Assembly: GCF_012932445.1 (NCBI RefSeq)
Contig: NZ_JAAIIJ010000014.1
Location: forward strand, 1 to 59,057
Length of the DNA stretch: 59,057 nt
DNA from: Bifidobacterium panos
GTDB lineage: Bacteria; Actinomycetota; Actinomycetes; Actinomycetales; Bifidobacteriaceae
Reading direction: 5' to 3'
A program made the translations under genes and the position numbers. Within the stretch, counting starts at the first letter, position 1. Every line of letters begins with the position of its first letter. The notes under the pieces were generated by a model. The model had not been told where the DNA came from. It did no database searches and worked only from the letters and a program-made list of their open reading frames with translations. Positions 9,042 to 18,268 of this stretch are shown here, in pieces.

Positions 9042-9153
9042 CTATCTCGCTTATCTGTGGCAGCTATCAAACGAAACCCCGGTTATGGGCCTTGGAATTC
9101 CAAGGCCCATAACCGGGGTTTACCACGCCGGGCTGCCACAGATAAGCCAGATA
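9042..9153. repeat. 112-bp palindromic MITE-like element with a 48-bp perfect palindrome
   Basis: Outer arms 9042-9064 and 9131-9153 are 23-bp inverted repeats with one mismatch, with the core CTTATCTGTGGCAGC. The inner part 9074-9121 is a perfect 48-bp palindrome centred on GAATTC. An element with nearly the same outer arms but an unrelated centre occurs at 49395-49508. It lies between convergent fhs and the tautomerase gene, so it may also end transcription. Confidence 0.85.
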
Positions 9154-9199
9154 GACCTTCGCACCCTGTCTATCGCGCGTTCCCGGCAAGCAAAGAACG

Positions 9200-9547
9200 C
9201 TAGAAATTGCCCCCATTCCAGCCCCAGTCGGTGGTGGCGGTGTAGCGGATATAGGTGCGGTCTTCAGGCACGCCGAGCTGCTCGCTCAGTGCGGCCATGA
9301 TGTCGCGCGTCAGCTTCTCCCAAGCCGCTCCCGGCACCGATGTGCCGAACACATTGACCTCCACATAAGCCGCCGGCTTCGAGTCGTCCCCGCCGAAATA
9401 AATCGGCATGTTGTCCTCGAACGGGCACATCAGCCAGCCTTCCGATTTGCCGGGCACGGCGGTGATCGCCTTGCCATAAGCGGTCTTCAGCGCCTCGCGC
9501 TGTTCGGGCGTGGTCGTGACGGACACATGGGTGTGAATGACGGGCAT
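9200..9547 (-). CDS. MIF-like tautomerase (4-OT/MIF superfamily)
   Basis: 115 residues beginning MPVIHTHVSV, so Pro-2 becomes the catalytic N-terminal proline after Met removal. The C-terminal YIRYTATTDWGWNGGNF resembles the YINYYDMNAANVGWN region of macrophage migration inhibitory factor, and the length matches MIF. The Cys-x-x-Cys of mammalian MIF is absent. The start at 9547 has an excellent AAGGAGG site 6 bases upstream. Likely a phenylpyruvate-type keto-enol tautomerase in the cytoplasm; the substrate is unknown. It is convergent with fhs and divergent from the gtrA-like gene. Confidence 0.82.
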   Translation of the reverse strand: MPVIHTHVSVTTTPEQREALKTAYGKAITAVPGKSEGWLMCPFEDNMPIYFGGDDSKPAAYVEVNVFGTSVPGAAWEKLTRDIMAALSEQLGVPEDRTYIRYTATTDWGWNGGNF

Positions 9548-9699
9548 AATTCCTCCTTGGATAAACGGATAAACGCCGACCGATGCCAATCGCCGGTGTT
9601 TTGTACAATCGGTTCGCTTCCAGTGTAGGTGCTCGTTCCGCGCGCTGCCATCACTCAAAGCAAGCGCGTCGGTCAGCCTTATGGTGTTGAATACCATCT

Positions 9700-10260
9700 G
9701 TGAGAAAACTTATCGCGCAGCTTATGAAATTCGGCATCGTGGGTGTTATCGCCTTCATCATCGACTGGGGTATTCTGAACCTCCTTGTCGGCGTGTTCCA
9801 CATGCATAACGTTATTGCCGCGACCATTTCCTTCATCGTTTCGTTGATTTTCAACTATGTGGCCAGCATGAAGGTGGTGTTCAAGCACCGCGAGGATATG
9901 GCCCGCTGGATGGAAATCGTGATTTTCATCGTCGGTGCCGTCATCGGTTTGCTGATGAACGACGCGATCATCTGGGTCTCCACTTACGGCATGAACCACG
10001 ATGCATTCGTCACGCAGAGCACCGAATATCTGATTCGCACCAACGTGGGCAAGCTGGTCGCCACCGTTGTGGTGATGGTGTGGAACTTCCTGACGCGCAA
10101 ATGGCTGTTGGATGATACCCACACCAACGCGATGAACCGTCTGCGTTCCAAAGACAACCGCCTGACCGACGAGCAGCTTCAGGCCAAGTGGGAGAACAGT
10201 TTCTCCCATAAACTTGGCCTGTGGTCGCTCGAACACACCCCCAACGGCTGGCCGAAATAG
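9700..10260 (+). CDS. GtrA family membrane protein
   Basis: 186 residues with four hydrophobic segments (about 8-28, 35-55, 70-90 and 108-130). The first one reads FGIVGVIAFIIDWGILNLLVG, with FNYVASMKVVF after the second, both characteristic of GtrA (PF04138). GtrA proteins are thought to flip polyprenyl-phosphate-linked sugars for cell-envelope glycosylation. The hydrophilic tail after residue 140 is longer than in the minimal family. The start is GTG at 9700; no clear Shine-Dalgarno is seen, and ATGGT-N7-ACCAT (9681-9697) sits directly upstream. Confidence 0.87.
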   Translation: MRKLIAQLMKFGIVGVIAFIIDWGILNLLVGVFHMHNVIAATISFIVSLIFNYVASMKVVFKHREDMARWMEIVIFIVGAVIGLLMNDAIIWVSTYGMNHDAFVTQSTEYLIRTNVGKLVATVVVMVWNFLTRKWLLDDTHTNAMNRLRSKDNRLTDEQLQAKWENSFSHKLGLWSLEHTPNGWPK

Positions 10261-10314
10261 CTCACGCGCCCACGCAGCGAACACACCGCGTCATGGGGGG
10301 CACCCCGCTGTCCG

Positions 10315-11739
10315 TCACACGCTCACGGCGGTGAGCAACGGCTGCTCGGTGGATTGCCTGATCTGGCGGAACCCGACGAAAGCCACGGCCAGCGCCACCA
10401 CGGCCAGCGCCGTCACCACGACGAATCCGCCGTGCGACCCCATGCGGTCGATGAACACGCCCGCGATGGCCGAGCCGCACGAGCCGCCGATGGAGTTCAT
10501 CGCGCCCATCCATGCCATGCCCTCGGTGAACCGCGCCGGCGGCACCAGATGCAGCATGATCTGGTTGCCGTTCACCCACGTGGGCGCCTGGCACACACCG
10601 ATGATCAGATAGATGATCATGATCACCCACAGATGCTTGGCGAACAGGAACGTGCCGATGCCCAGATTCACCACGGTCAGGCAGAAATAGAAGCGCTTCC
10701 ATAGCGGAATCATCCAGTTCTTTGCGCCATACACCAGCGCGCCGATCAGCGAGCTGAACGAGAAGCAGGCGAACACGAAACCCGTGTATTGCTGCATGTT
10801 CGCCTCCTTGGCGAATGCCACGATCGAAATGCCCGCGGCGGACTGGAACGCGCCCAAGCCGAACCAAGTCACGCACATGGCGATCAGGCCCGGCCCCCAG
10901 ATGGATTCGCGCTTGCCCGTCTCGACATTGGCGACGGCCTGGTCGATGGCGGCCTGCACCTCGTCGTCGCTTTTGCCCTCCGCACGCGCGCGGTCGCGGG
11001 CGTATTCCACAGCGGCCTCGGCCTGAAGCGCCTTGGCTTTCGCGGCCTCATGCGCACGGTATTGCTTGCGGGTCATGCCGGCTTCGTTCGCCAGCTGCGT
11101 CTGCGATTTCGGCTCGGTCGTCAGTTCCGTCAGGAACATCAGCGCCCCGACGACCACGCACATGCCGGTGAACGAAAACGCGAGAATGCCTGAAATCACC
11201 GCGAGGAATGAGGCGAGCGGATTGCCGATCACCCACATGCATTCGTCGAACACACCGCACAGCGACAGCGCGCGATTCGTGCGCTCGCCGTCGCCTTTGA
11301 GCAACGTGGTCCAGCGCTGGCGGCTCATCGCGCCCCACGGCGGAATGGCGGCCATGAACGGCGTGATGCAAAACAGCACCCACTCCGGCGCATGCGCGGT
11401 GATGCACGAAATCAGCGAGCTGGCGGCCACCATCCACACGATGATGACGGGAATCGACACCTGCCGCTGCCCGAACTTGTCGACGAGCTTGCCCAGCACC
11501 GGGCTGACGGCGGCCAGCGAAATGGCTTGCACCGCGGACAGCGCCCCGGCCAGCGAATAGTTGCCGTAATAATGTTGCACCGAAATGGTGATGGTCATGC
11601 CCACCATCGGGAAGGGCATGCAGGCGATCACCGAGCCGATGGAAAAGCGTGCGGTATGCGGAATGCGCAACAACTCGGCATACCCGCCGAATACCTTACG
11701 CCCGACATCCTTCAATCCGGCTATCACTTGGTTGGACAC
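10315..11739 (-). CDS. Major facilitator superfamily permease
   Basis: 474 residues with about twelve hydrophobic segments in two halves, separated by a charged cytoplasmic loop of some 75 residues rich in Ala, Lys and Glu (about 218-290). The N-terminal half carries LGKLVDKFGQRQVS, the MFS motif A region between TM2 and TM3, and the C-terminal half ends GVFIDRMGSHGG. The substrate cannot be inferred. The start is GTG at 11739, downstream of AAGGAG at a somewhat long distance. It is convergent with the gtrA-like gene and divergent from the phosphatase at 11974. Confidence 0.85.
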   Translation of the reverse strand: MSNQVIAGLKDVGRKVFGGYAELLRIPHTARFSIGSVIACMPFPMVGMTITISVQHYYGNYSLAGALSAVQAISLAAVSPVLGKLVDKFGQRQVSIPVIIVWMVAASSLISCITAHAPEWVLFCITPFMAAIPPWGAMSRQRWTTLLKGDGERTNRALSLCGVFDECMWVIGNPLASFLAVISGILAFSFTGMCVVVGALMFLTELTTEPKSQTQLANEAGMTRKQYRAHEAAKAKALQAEAAVEYARDRARAEGKSDDEVQAAIDQAVANVETGKRESIWGPGLIAMCVTWFGLGAFQSAAGISIVAFAKEANMQQYTGFVFACFSFSSLIGALVYGAKNWMIPLWKRFYFCLTVVNLGIGTFLFAKHLWVIMIIYLIIGVCQAPTWVNGNQIMLHLVPPARFTEGMAWMGAMNSIGGSCGSAIAGVFIDRMGSHGGFVVVTALAVVALAVAFVGFRQIRQSTEQPLLTAVSV

Positions 11740-11973
11740 AGTAACACCACGCTCCTTTCCGCTCCCGATTGGATGTCCCTCGTGCGCTTGGCGTCGCGCA
11801 CGAAGCCCTCATCGAATGATGTGCATTGTCCATGGTCGCGCAAAGTCTGCGTCTGCGTCGCGCATATTTGCGTCAGAGCAACTCTACGTGTTCTTCCACG
11901 CGCGACACGCGGGGACGTGTGTTACTGTGGGAACGCCACACAGAATTTTTTACAGTGCGACAGGAGGGTTGCC

Positions 11974-12633
11974 GTGAGCGCGACCACAATCCATTTCGTC
12001 CGTCATGGCAAGGTGTTCAATCCCGACCATCTGTTGTATGAGCGTCTGCCCGGTTTCCATCTGTCCAATCGCGGCCGCCGCATGGCCGAAACGACCGGTC
12101 GCTATATCGCCGAGAACCCGCAGACGAACACGGTGAGCGCGGTGTTTTCCTCGCCGCTGGAGCGCACACGCGAAACCGCCGGGGCGATTCTTGAAGCCCT
12201 CAACCAAGTGCGTGCGGCGCGCGGGGAAGATTCGCTCGGTTTGGTCACGGACGAACGGCTGATCGAGGCGGGCAACGAGTTCCGCGGCACGCGCATCGGC
12301 TATGGCGAGGGCGCGTTGTGGAGGCCCGCCAACTGGAAGCTGATCGCCAACCTCTACAAACCCAGCTGGGGCGAGACCTACCGCCACATCGCGGCGCGTA
12401 TGGACGATTTCGCCCGCGAGAAAGTGTCCGAATATCCCGGCCAGCAAATCGTTGCGGTGAGCCATGAATCGCCTATTTTCAGCTATCGGCACATGCTGGA
12501 GACGGGACACGCGGAGCATTGGATGTTCCTGCGCCGCACGGCGCTCGCCTCCGTCACGTCGGTCACTTACGACAACGAGAGCGGCCGCGTGCTGTCGCTC
12601 GCTTATGCGGATCCCGCCGCCGACGTGCAATAA
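11974..12633 (+). CDS. Histidine phosphatase family protein (phosphoglycerate mutase-like)
   Basis: 219 residues with the catalytic FVRHGKVFNPD near the N-terminus, SSPLERTRETA (the second conserved Arg region) and SHESPIFSYR near residue 165 as the second catalytic His. It is probably a cytoplasmic phosphatase rather than a glycolytic mutase, because the mutase-specific insertions are missing. The GTG start at 11974 is preceded by AGGAGG at 11962-11967, which decides the start. The 234-bp divergent region before it must hold promoters for both this gene and the MFS gene. Confidence 0.9.
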   Translation: MSATTIHFVRHGKVFNPDHLLYERLPGFHLSNRGRRMAETTGRYIAENPQTNTVSAVFSSPLERTRETAGAILEALNQVRAARGEDSLGLVTDERLIEAGNEFRGTRIGYGEGALWRPANWKLIANLYKPSWGETYRHIAARMDDFAREKVSEYPGQQIVAVSHESPIFSYRHMLETGHAEHWMFLRRTALASVTSVTYDNESGRVLSLAYADPAADVQ

Positions 12634-12701
12634 CGCCCTGTCGCCACTATGGTGGGGCGTGGAGATTTGTTCGTTTAGAAGCTGTTTCTATAAGGAGCAT
12701 C

Positions 12702-13580
12702 ATGTCGTTTGCGTTTGATCAGTCGGTTCTCGATTCGCTGGCCGCGCTGCCGTCCATGCGTCAGGCCGCTCAGGCGGGGCTGGATCTTATCGCGCTGTGG
12801 CCGTTGGGTGACGCCGTGCAGCTGGACAATGACGCGAAATACACCGAGAACTTGCAGGTGCGCACCACATTGGCGTTCGCCCGCACGCTCACCGGGCTGG
12901 ACGTGACCATGCCCGACGCCGAATATGTCTATGAGGGTGCCGAAGCCATCCCCGGCCGGCCGCAGGAGATCGTCGACGCGTTGCTTGCCGCCGACGAGGC
13001 CTACGACATCATGGGTGATTACGCGGGCTCGCGCGATGCTGATCTGCTTGTGCAAGCCGCCGCGGCGTTGGGGGTCGATTGGTCCGATGCCGTGGCTGGT
13101 GCGGTGCGTGAAACGGTTGCGGATATTGAAGCGCAGATTGGGGCGGGGGCTATTGCATCTGTTTCGACTGGTGTGGCTGGGGCGGATGGTGTGGCTGGTG
13201 TGGCCAAGCGTTTCGCCGCGGCGCTGAGCGTGTGCGACGCGCTGTTGAAAATCGTCGCAAGTGACGGCGACGCGCATCAGGCCGCCATTGCCGCGCTGCC
13301 GGTGATGCTCTATGTCAACGAGTTGCGTGAGGAATGTGCGGTGCCGCGCATCTGCCTAACGGATACGGATATTACGGCGCTGGTCGAGGCTCGCGCGGGC
13401 GCATCGGATACGCTTGCCGCCACCGCCGAGATGATCGCGCCGCTGGCCGCCGCCGAATGGGCCAAGCACCGTGAGGATGTGCTGTGGGATCCGAAGGAAG
13501 CCAAGGAGCGCGCCAAGCAGGAGGATGAGCAGCGCAACAAGCAGGAGCTCTCCGCCAAGTTCGCCCACATCAAAGACTGA
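12702..13580 (+). CDS. Conserved hypothetical protein, Ala-rich, helical
   Basis: 292 residues starting MSFAFDQSVLDSL behind TAAGGAG. I do not recognise a domain. The protein is alanine-rich and probably all-helical, without signal peptide or membrane segments. The centre (about residues 145-180) is low in complexity, with Gly/Val/Ala runs, and the C-terminus is a charged coiled-coil-like stretch (EAKERAKQEDEQRNKQELSAK). It follows the phosphatase by 68 bp and may be in the same transcript. Coding is supported by GC3-rich codons and a good ribosome binding site. Confidence 0.72.
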   Translation: MSFAFDQSVLDSLAALPSMRQAAQAGLDLIALWPLGDAVQLDNDAKYTENLQVRTTLAFARTLTGLDVTMPDAEYVYEGAEAIPGRPQEIVDALLAADEAYDIMGDYAGSRDADLLVQAAAALGVDWSDAVAGAVRETVADIEAQIGAGAIASVSTGVAGADGVAGVAKRFAAALSVCDALLKIVASDGDAHQAAIAALPVMLYVNELREECAVPRICLTDTDITALVEARAGASDTLAATAEMIAPLAAAEWAKHREDVLWDPKEAKERAKQEDEQRNKQELSAKFAHIKD

Positions 13581-13600
13581 ATCTTCGCCCCATGAAAAAA

Positions 13601-13628
13601 CGTACGCTGACGACCACTCAGCGTACGA
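13601..13628. repeat. Hairpin CGTACGCTGA/TCAGCGTACG
   Basis: Perfect 10-bp arms at 13601-13610 and 13619-13628, with an 8-nt loop, preceded by AAAAAA. It could stop leftward transcripts of the DUF805 gene, since the A-run reads as T on the minus strand. It is the first of three related hairpins in the 185-bp convergent gap. Confidence 0.6.
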
Positions 13629-13650
13629 AGTTTCCGATAACTAGAGCGGT

Positions 13651-13699
13651 TTTGGGAATTTCGCACACTGAGCGGCCGTTAGCGTACGAAATTCCCAAA
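13651..13699. repeat. Second hairpin in the convergent gap (TTTGGGAATTTCG arms)
   Basis: Arms 13651-13663 and 13687-13699 are reverse complements. The loop contains GCACACTGA and TTAGCGTACG, i.e. diverged copies of the CGTACGCTGA motif of the flanking hairpins. Confidence 0.6.
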
Positions 13700-13714
13700 A
13701 ACGACCGATTTATA

Positions 13715-13757
13715 TGAAAAAACGCACGCTGAGTGAGTGTCAGCGCGCGTTTTTTCA
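13715..13757. terminator. Bidirectional intrinsic terminator
   Basis: Arms TGAAAAAACGCACGCTGA (13715-13732) and TCAGCGCGCGTTTTTTCA (13740-13757) pair with two mismatches, leaving A6 on one side and T6 on the other. It serves the hypothetical gene (12702) from the left and the DUF805 gene from the right. Confidence 0.85.
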
Positions 13758-13765
13758 GATGCTGC

Positions 13766-14881
13766 TTACTGCTGGTCCTGCTGCGGTTGCTGCGCATTGT
13801 TGTCGGCAGCGGGTTGCTCGGGCTGAGCCGGAGCGGTTGGTGCGGCCGGCGCGACCGGAGCCGCGGCGGGCTGCTCGTAATTCGCGGCCGTAGCGGCCGG
13901 CGTCGAGGTGTCAGGGGCCGTAGCGGCCGGCGCGGCATACGCGGAGTTCGGCGCATATCCCGCATAACCCGCATAATCGGCGGCTGGCATGTACGCGCCA
14001 GGCGCATAGCCGGGCGCAACTGCACCGGCATCGAAACGGGCGCCTTGCGGATTGCTCGGCAACGCCATGAACACAATGTAGGCAACCCACAATGCCAGCA
14101 TCAGAATGCCGCAAATCAGCACGCCGGCACCACCTGTGGCCACGGCGCTGAAGAAAACGTTCGGGTTGTCGTACCCATGGCGATAGCTGTAGTAATAGTT
14201 GCTCGCGGCACCGGCAACCGCGACGATGACAATGGCAATCATCACGATGGCGAGCAGCGCATGCACACCGTAGTAAATGGCCAGCCACCAGCCCGGCTTG
14301 TTGATGTCATGCAGACGGCGAACGCTCAGCGCAAGCGTCGGCACGATGGTGGCGAGCCCCCATAGAGCCATGACGATGTTCTGCAGGGTGCTGAGCGCTG
14401 TATTAGAGCCGGCAGTGCCGTTAGTGGTATACACATTGGTGGAATCCAAAGAGAGCGACATGTGCAGCGTTTCCGAATTGCTGCCGGGGAAAATGGCCTG
14501 CAGAATGCCAAAGATCATGCCGACGGCAAGGCTGATCAGAACGGACCACAGTATCCACCACCAGAATTCGCTACGGGAGGCGCGGCCTTTGAACGTGGCG
14601 TACTTCTTCCAGAAGCGCACGAACGCTTCGGTGAACGGGCAACCATAATACGGCTGGTCCAGCGGCACGGCAACAGTCGGCGTGGTTTGCTGGGCGTATG
14701 CACCATCTTGCTGGGCATACGCATCGCCTTGCTGCGCGTATTGCTGGGCGGGCTGTGCGTAGACGGGGGTTTGTGGCACCTGATACTGCGGGGTAGCTTG
14801 ATAAGCGGGCTGGGTGGTGTCGCCCTGCTGCGCGGCGGGCTGTTCCGGCTCGGGCGTGGGGGCGTTATTGGGATCGGACAT
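13766..14881 (-). CDS. DUF805 family membrane protein with long low-complexity tails
   Basis: 371 residues. The core (about 75-270) has four hydrophobic segments and the DUF805 signatures KKYATFKGRASRSEFWWW and SVRRLHDINKPGWW. The N-terminus is a Gln/Ala/Tyr/Pro-rich cytoplasmic tail with repeated YAQQ motifs, and the C-terminus (about 275-371) is a Pro/Ala/Gln-rich disordered tail ending in runs of Gln. DUF805 function is unknown. Disordered tails on both sides of a membrane core suggest a scaffold, but that is inference. The start ATG at 14881 is divergent from gltX. Confidence 0.87.
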   Translation of the reverse strand: MSDPNNAPTPEPEQPAAQQGDTTQPAYQATPQYQVPQTPVYAQPAQQYAQQGDAYAQQDGAYAQQTTPTVAVPLDQPYYGCPFTEAFVRFWKKYATFKGRASRSEFWWWILWSVLISLAVGMIFGILQAIFPGSNSETLHMSLSLDSTNVYTTNGTAGSNTALSTLQNIVMALWGLATIVPTLALSVRRLHDINKPGWWLAIYYGVHALLAIVMIAIVIVAVAGAASNYYYSYRHGYDNPNVFFSAVATGGAGVLICGILMLALWVAYIVFMALPSNPQGARFDAGAVAPGYAPGAYMPAADYAGYAGYAPNSAYAAPAATAPDTSTPAATAANYEQPAAAPVAPAAPTAPAQPEQPAADNNAQQPQQDQQ

Positions 14882-15022
14882 CCGGTATCTCCTTATTTCA
14901 ATTATCGACGAGAAACCTAACGTTAGTCATTCTCTCAGTTCCCATGGAGAAAATAAGCAAAAGAACTGGGAAGTGTCTGAAAGGGTGAGCGCTCGTCCCA
15001 CTTGCGCGGCACAATGTTGCCT

Positions 15023-16549
15023 ATGAGTGAAGCTGAACACATCAAACCCGAACTGCCCGAACACGTTCGCGTCCGTTTTTGTCCCTCCCCAACCGGCACC
15101 CCGCACGTCGGCATGATTCGCACCGCCCTGTTCAACTGGGCCGAGGCGCGTGCCACCGGCGGCAAACTGGTGTTCCGCATCGAAGACACCGACGCGCAAC
15201 GCGATTCCGAGGACAGCTACAACCAGATCCTCGAATCCCTGCGCTGGCTGGGCATCGACTGGGACGAAGGCATTGATGTGGGCGGCTCGCATGGCCCGTA
15301 CCGCCAGTCCCAGCGCACCGACATCTACAAGGACGTGGCCGCCAAACTGCTCGAAGCGGGGTATGCCTACGAATCCTTCTCCACTTCGGCGGAAATCGAA
15401 GAGCGCAACCTGGCCGCCGGCCGCCCGAAGGCCTTCGGCTACGACGGCTACGACCGCAATCTCACCGAAGAGCAGAAGGCCGCCTTGCGCGCCGAGGGGC
15501 GCAAACCGGCCCTGCGCATCCGCATGCCCGACGAGGACATCGCCTTCGACGACCTGATTCGCGGCCGCATCGAGTTCAAGGCCGGCTCCGTGCCGGATTA
15601 TGTGATCGTGCGACCGAACGGCGATCCGCTGTACACCCTCACCAATCCGGTGGACGACGCGCTGATGGACATCAACGTCGTGCTGCGCGGCGAGGATCTG
15701 CTGAGCTCCACCCCGCGCCAGATTGTGTTGTACCGCTATCTGATCGAACTGGGCGTCGCGCATGAGATGCCGCTGTTCGGCCACATGCCGTATGTGATGG
15801 GTCAGGGCAACAAGAAGCTCTCCAAGCGCGACCCGGAGTCCAATCTGTTCAACCATCGCGACAACGGCTTCATCCGCGAAGGTCTGCTCAACTACCTCGC
15901 CCTGCTCGGCTGGTCCATCGCGCCCGACCGCGACGTGTTCTCGATGGACGAGATGATTGCCAAGTTCGACGTGCGCGATGTGAAAGCCAACCCGGCCCGC
16001 TTCGACCTGGACAAGGCCATTGCCATCAACGCCGAGCACATCCGCATGCTTGAGCCGCAGGGCTTCCTGAACCGCGCCGTGCCGTATCTCAAGCGTGACG
16101 GCGTGGTATCCGCCGACAGTTGGGAGGCGCTGAGCGACCACGAGCGCGAGGTGCTTTCCGCCGCGGCGCCGCTGGTTCAGCCGCGTGTGCGTGTGCTGGG
16201 CGAGGTGAGCGGCATGGTCGGCTCGCTGCTCAGTGGCGAGGGCTATATCGAGCCGGAGGACGAGGCGCGCAAGACGCTGAAGGATTCCGCCGCCGACGTG
16301 CTCGACAAGGCGATCGCGGCGCTGGGAGAGGTCGATGAGACCGCCGGGGGTTGGAAGGCCGAGCCGTTGCATGAGTTGCTCAACGTCAAGCTGATCGACG
16401 AGGGCGGTTACAAGCCGCGCTTGGCGTTCGGCCCGGTGCGCGTGGCCGTTTCCGGCCGTCGTGTGAGCCCGCCGCTGTTTGAGTCCATGGAGATTCTCGG
16501 CAAGGATCTCACGCTCGCCCGCCTGCAAGGTCTGCGCGAGCATCTGTGA
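15023..16549 (+). CDS. gltX: Glutamyl-tRNA synthetase
   Basis: 508 residues. Charges tRNA-Glu with glutamate. The HIGH-region motif is [11 protein letters not shown] and KMSKS is KLSKRD, followed by the alpha-helical anticodon-binding domain. The start is taken at 15023 ([10 protein letters not shown]); upstream TTG at 15002 and ATG at 15014 are in frame but outside the family alignment. Directly downstream lie genes for tRNA-Glu(CTC) and tRNA-Gln(CTG), so enzyme and cognate tRNA are neighbours. A hairpin with GTCCGCAAT/ATTGCGGAC arms (16557-16583) follows the stop but lacks a T-run. Confidence 0.96.
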   Translation: MSEAEHIKPELPEHVRVRFCPSPTGTPHVGMIRTALFNWAEARATGGKLVFRIEDTDAQRDSEDSYNQILESLRWLGIDWDEGIDVGGSHGPYRQSQRTDIYKDVAAKLLEAGYAYESFSTSAEIEERNLAAGRPKAFGYDGYDRNLTEEQKAALRAEGRKPALRIRMPDEDIAFDDLIRGRIEFKAGSVPDYVIVRPNGDPLYTLTNPVDDALMDINVVLRGEDLLSSTPRQIVLYRYLIELGVAHEMPLFGHMPYVMGQGNKKLSKRDPESNLFNHRDNGFIREGLLNYLALLGWSIAPDRDVFSMDEMIAKFDVRDVKANPARFDLDKAIAINAEHIRMLEPQGFLNRAVPYLKRDGVVSADSWEALSDHEREVLSAAAPLVQPRVRVLGEVSGMVGSLLSGEGYIEPEDEARKTLKDSAADVLDKAIAALGEVDETAGGWKAEPLHELLNVKLIDEGGYKPRLAFGPVRVAVSGRRVSPPLFESMEILGKDLTLARLQGLREHL

Positions 16550-16677
16550 GCCGGTCGTCCGCAATGCTTTTGGGATTGCGGACGGCCGCGACACGCCGGA
16601 CTTGCGCCGATGGTCGCGCTCGCGTAAATTGGCTAGCTGTTGCGCGGTTCATCGCGCAATGAGTGAAAACTGAATAT

Positions 16678-16750
16678 GCCCCCATCGTCTAGCGGTCTAG
16701 GACTACGCCCTCTCACGGCGCCAACACCGGTTCAAATCCGGTTGGGGGTA
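16678..16750 (+). tRNA. tRNA-Glu (CTC)
   Basis: Cloverleaf drawn by eye: acceptor GCCCCCA pairs with TGGGGGT, the anticodon loop is CTCTCAC with anticodon CTC, and the T-arm is ACCGG-TTCAAAT-CCGGT. The discriminator base is A, and CCA is not encoded. Confidence 0.95.
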
Positions 16751-16791
16751 CGAAGACGCCGCAACTGTTTTCAGTTGCTACGCCTGCCAAT

Positions 16792-16866
16792 TGGGATGTG
16801 GTGTAATTGGCAACACAGCTGATTCTGGTTCAGCCATTCTTGGTTCGAGTCCAGGCATCCCAGCCA
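16792..16866 (+). tRNA. tRNA-Gln (CTG), CCA encoded
   Basis: Acceptor TGGGATG pairs with CATCCCA (16856-16862). The anticodon stem GCTGA/TCAGC encloses TTCTGGT with anticodon CTG. Discriminator G is followed by an encoded CCA (16864-16866), unlike the tRNA-Glu 41 bp upstream. Confidence 0.95.
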
Positions 16867-16868
16867 AG

Positions 16869-16897
16869 AACCCTCGCTGTCGCGCGAGGGTTTTTTT
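16869..16897 (+). terminator. Intrinsic terminator after the tRNA pair
   Basis: CCCTCGC/GCGAGGG stem (16871-16877 and 16884-16890) flanked by AA and followed by seven T residues, placed immediately after the CCA end of tRNA-Gln. Confidence 0.92.
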
Positions 16898-16966
16898 ATT
16901 GATCCGACTATTGCCCCGTGGGCGGGGTCGAGTTGGTGGATGGGGTCATGGACTAGAGTGGTGTGC

Positions 16967-18232
16967 ATGACGGAAATGCAGCATACGACCGAAGGAATGT
17001 CCGCGAAGCCCCGAATCAAACCAGCCGAAGAGGGTGACGACCGCCCGCTGTCTGTGTCCGCGCGCTTGGGACGGTTGCAATTCCACCATTCGGGCAAGTT
17101 CCGCGTGCTGCAGATCGCCGACATTCAGGATGGGCCGCGAGTCTGCGCAGACACCGTCTCACTGATTGCCGCCTCGCTGGACGCGGTGCGCCCTGATTTG
17201 GTGGTGTTCACCGGCAATCAGATCGCCGGCTACGATCGCGCTTTCTCCGGTACTTTCACCAAGCGCCATTGGAGCGGGACGAACTTCGACAACGAGGCGC
17301 TGGAACATACGCGCGGGCTGGTGCGCAAGGCCATCAGCCAGTTCCTAAAGCCCCTGACCGACCGCCACGTGCCGTTCGCCGTCACATTCGGCAATCATGA
17401 TTTCCAATGCGGCTTGAGCAACGCCGAACTCGAGGCCATCTATTGCGAGTTCCCCGGCTGTCTCAATGCCCTCGAAGGGCAGGATGGGTGCGCGTTGCTG
17501 CCGAATCAGAGCGTCATGTCATGTGCCCCCGGCACTTTCGCCCTGCCGGTGACGGATGCCGAAAGCGAGAGTGTCGTTCTTGGCTTGGCGTTGCTTGATT
17601 CCGGTGATTACGCGCGTGGCGGCGGGTTCGCCTCTCCCAGTGCCGACGCGCTTGATTTCCTCAAAGTCCTTCCCGCGCGGATGGGTGTGAAAAGCTTGGT
17701 ATTCCAGCATATGCCGTTGCCGCAGTATTATGATTTGCTGCAGCCCGCGGCCCCCACGGTCGCGTTCGCCATGCAGGGATACAGCCGCCATGCGGAGCAA
17801 TATTATGTGCTGGACGAATCCAAAACCCAGCCCGGCGGCTATTTGGGGGAGGGCATCAGTTGCCCCGACCAGTCCGGTGAGTTCGAGATTCTTCAAAGTG
17901 GGTTCATTGGGGTGTGTACGGGCCATGACCACCGCAATGGGTTTGTGGGGACTTCGCAGGGCGTGCTGATGATCGCGACTCCGACGTGCGGGTTCGGCTC
18001 CTACGGCCCCGCGCCGGCCAAGCGCGCGACCCGCCTGATTGAGTTTGATATCCGTCACCCATACGAGCCGCGCACACAGCTGCTGCAATTCGGTGACTTG
18101 GTGGGCAAGCCCAGCTCGAAGAAGGCTTATATCTATGCGATGAACGCCAAGCCGCCCCAGGAAGGCGAGGGTGACGACCTGTTGCGTCGTCCCAGCCTGT
18201 GGGCGCGGTTGAGCAAGTTGTTGCGCAAGTGA
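16967..18232 (+). CDS. Calcineurin-like metallophosphoesterase
   Basis: 421 residues. Family motifs in order: IADIQDGPR (about 53-61) for motif I, FTGNQIAG (about 84-91) for motif II, TFGNHDFQ for motif III, FQHMPLPQY and CTGHDHRN for the C-terminal His motifs. Motif I lacks the usual D-x-H histidine, and motif II has Asn where the metal-bridging Asp of GD is expected. Both resemble a DCR2-like branch, but metal binding may be altered. There is no signal peptide. No strong ribosome binding site is seen; the ATG at 16967 is preferred over 16940 because the latter would add an unrelated N-terminus. The C-terminus is basic. Confidence 0.82.
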   Translation: MTEMQHTTEGMSAKPRIKPAEEGDDRPLSVSARLGRLQFHHSGKFRVLQIADIQDGPRVCADTVSLIAASLDAVRPDLVVFTGNQIAGYDRAFSGTFTKRHWSGTNFDNEALEHTRGLVRKAISQFLKPLTDRHVPFAVTFGNHDFQCGLSNAELEAIYCEFPGCLNALEGQDGCALLPNQSVMSCAPGTFALPVTDAESESVVLGLALLDSGDYARGGGFASPSADALDFLKVLPARMGVKSLVFQHMPLPQYYDLLQPAAPTVAFAMQGYSRHAEQYYVLDESKTQPGGYLGEGISCPDQSGEFEILQSGFIGVCTGHDHRNGFVGTSQGVLMIATPTCGFGSYGPAPAKRATRLIEFDIRHPYEPRTQLLQFGDLVGKPSSKKAYIYAMNAKPPQEGEGDDLLRRPSLWARLSKLLRK

Positions 18233-18268
18233 TAAGTAGCAAGTAGTAAGTAAGGGCAACGAGCAGGC

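Noticed and set aside
13601..13757. CGTACGCTGA motifs as a regulator array
   Set aside because: They form hairpins between convergent genes with A- and T-runs, so termination explains them better.
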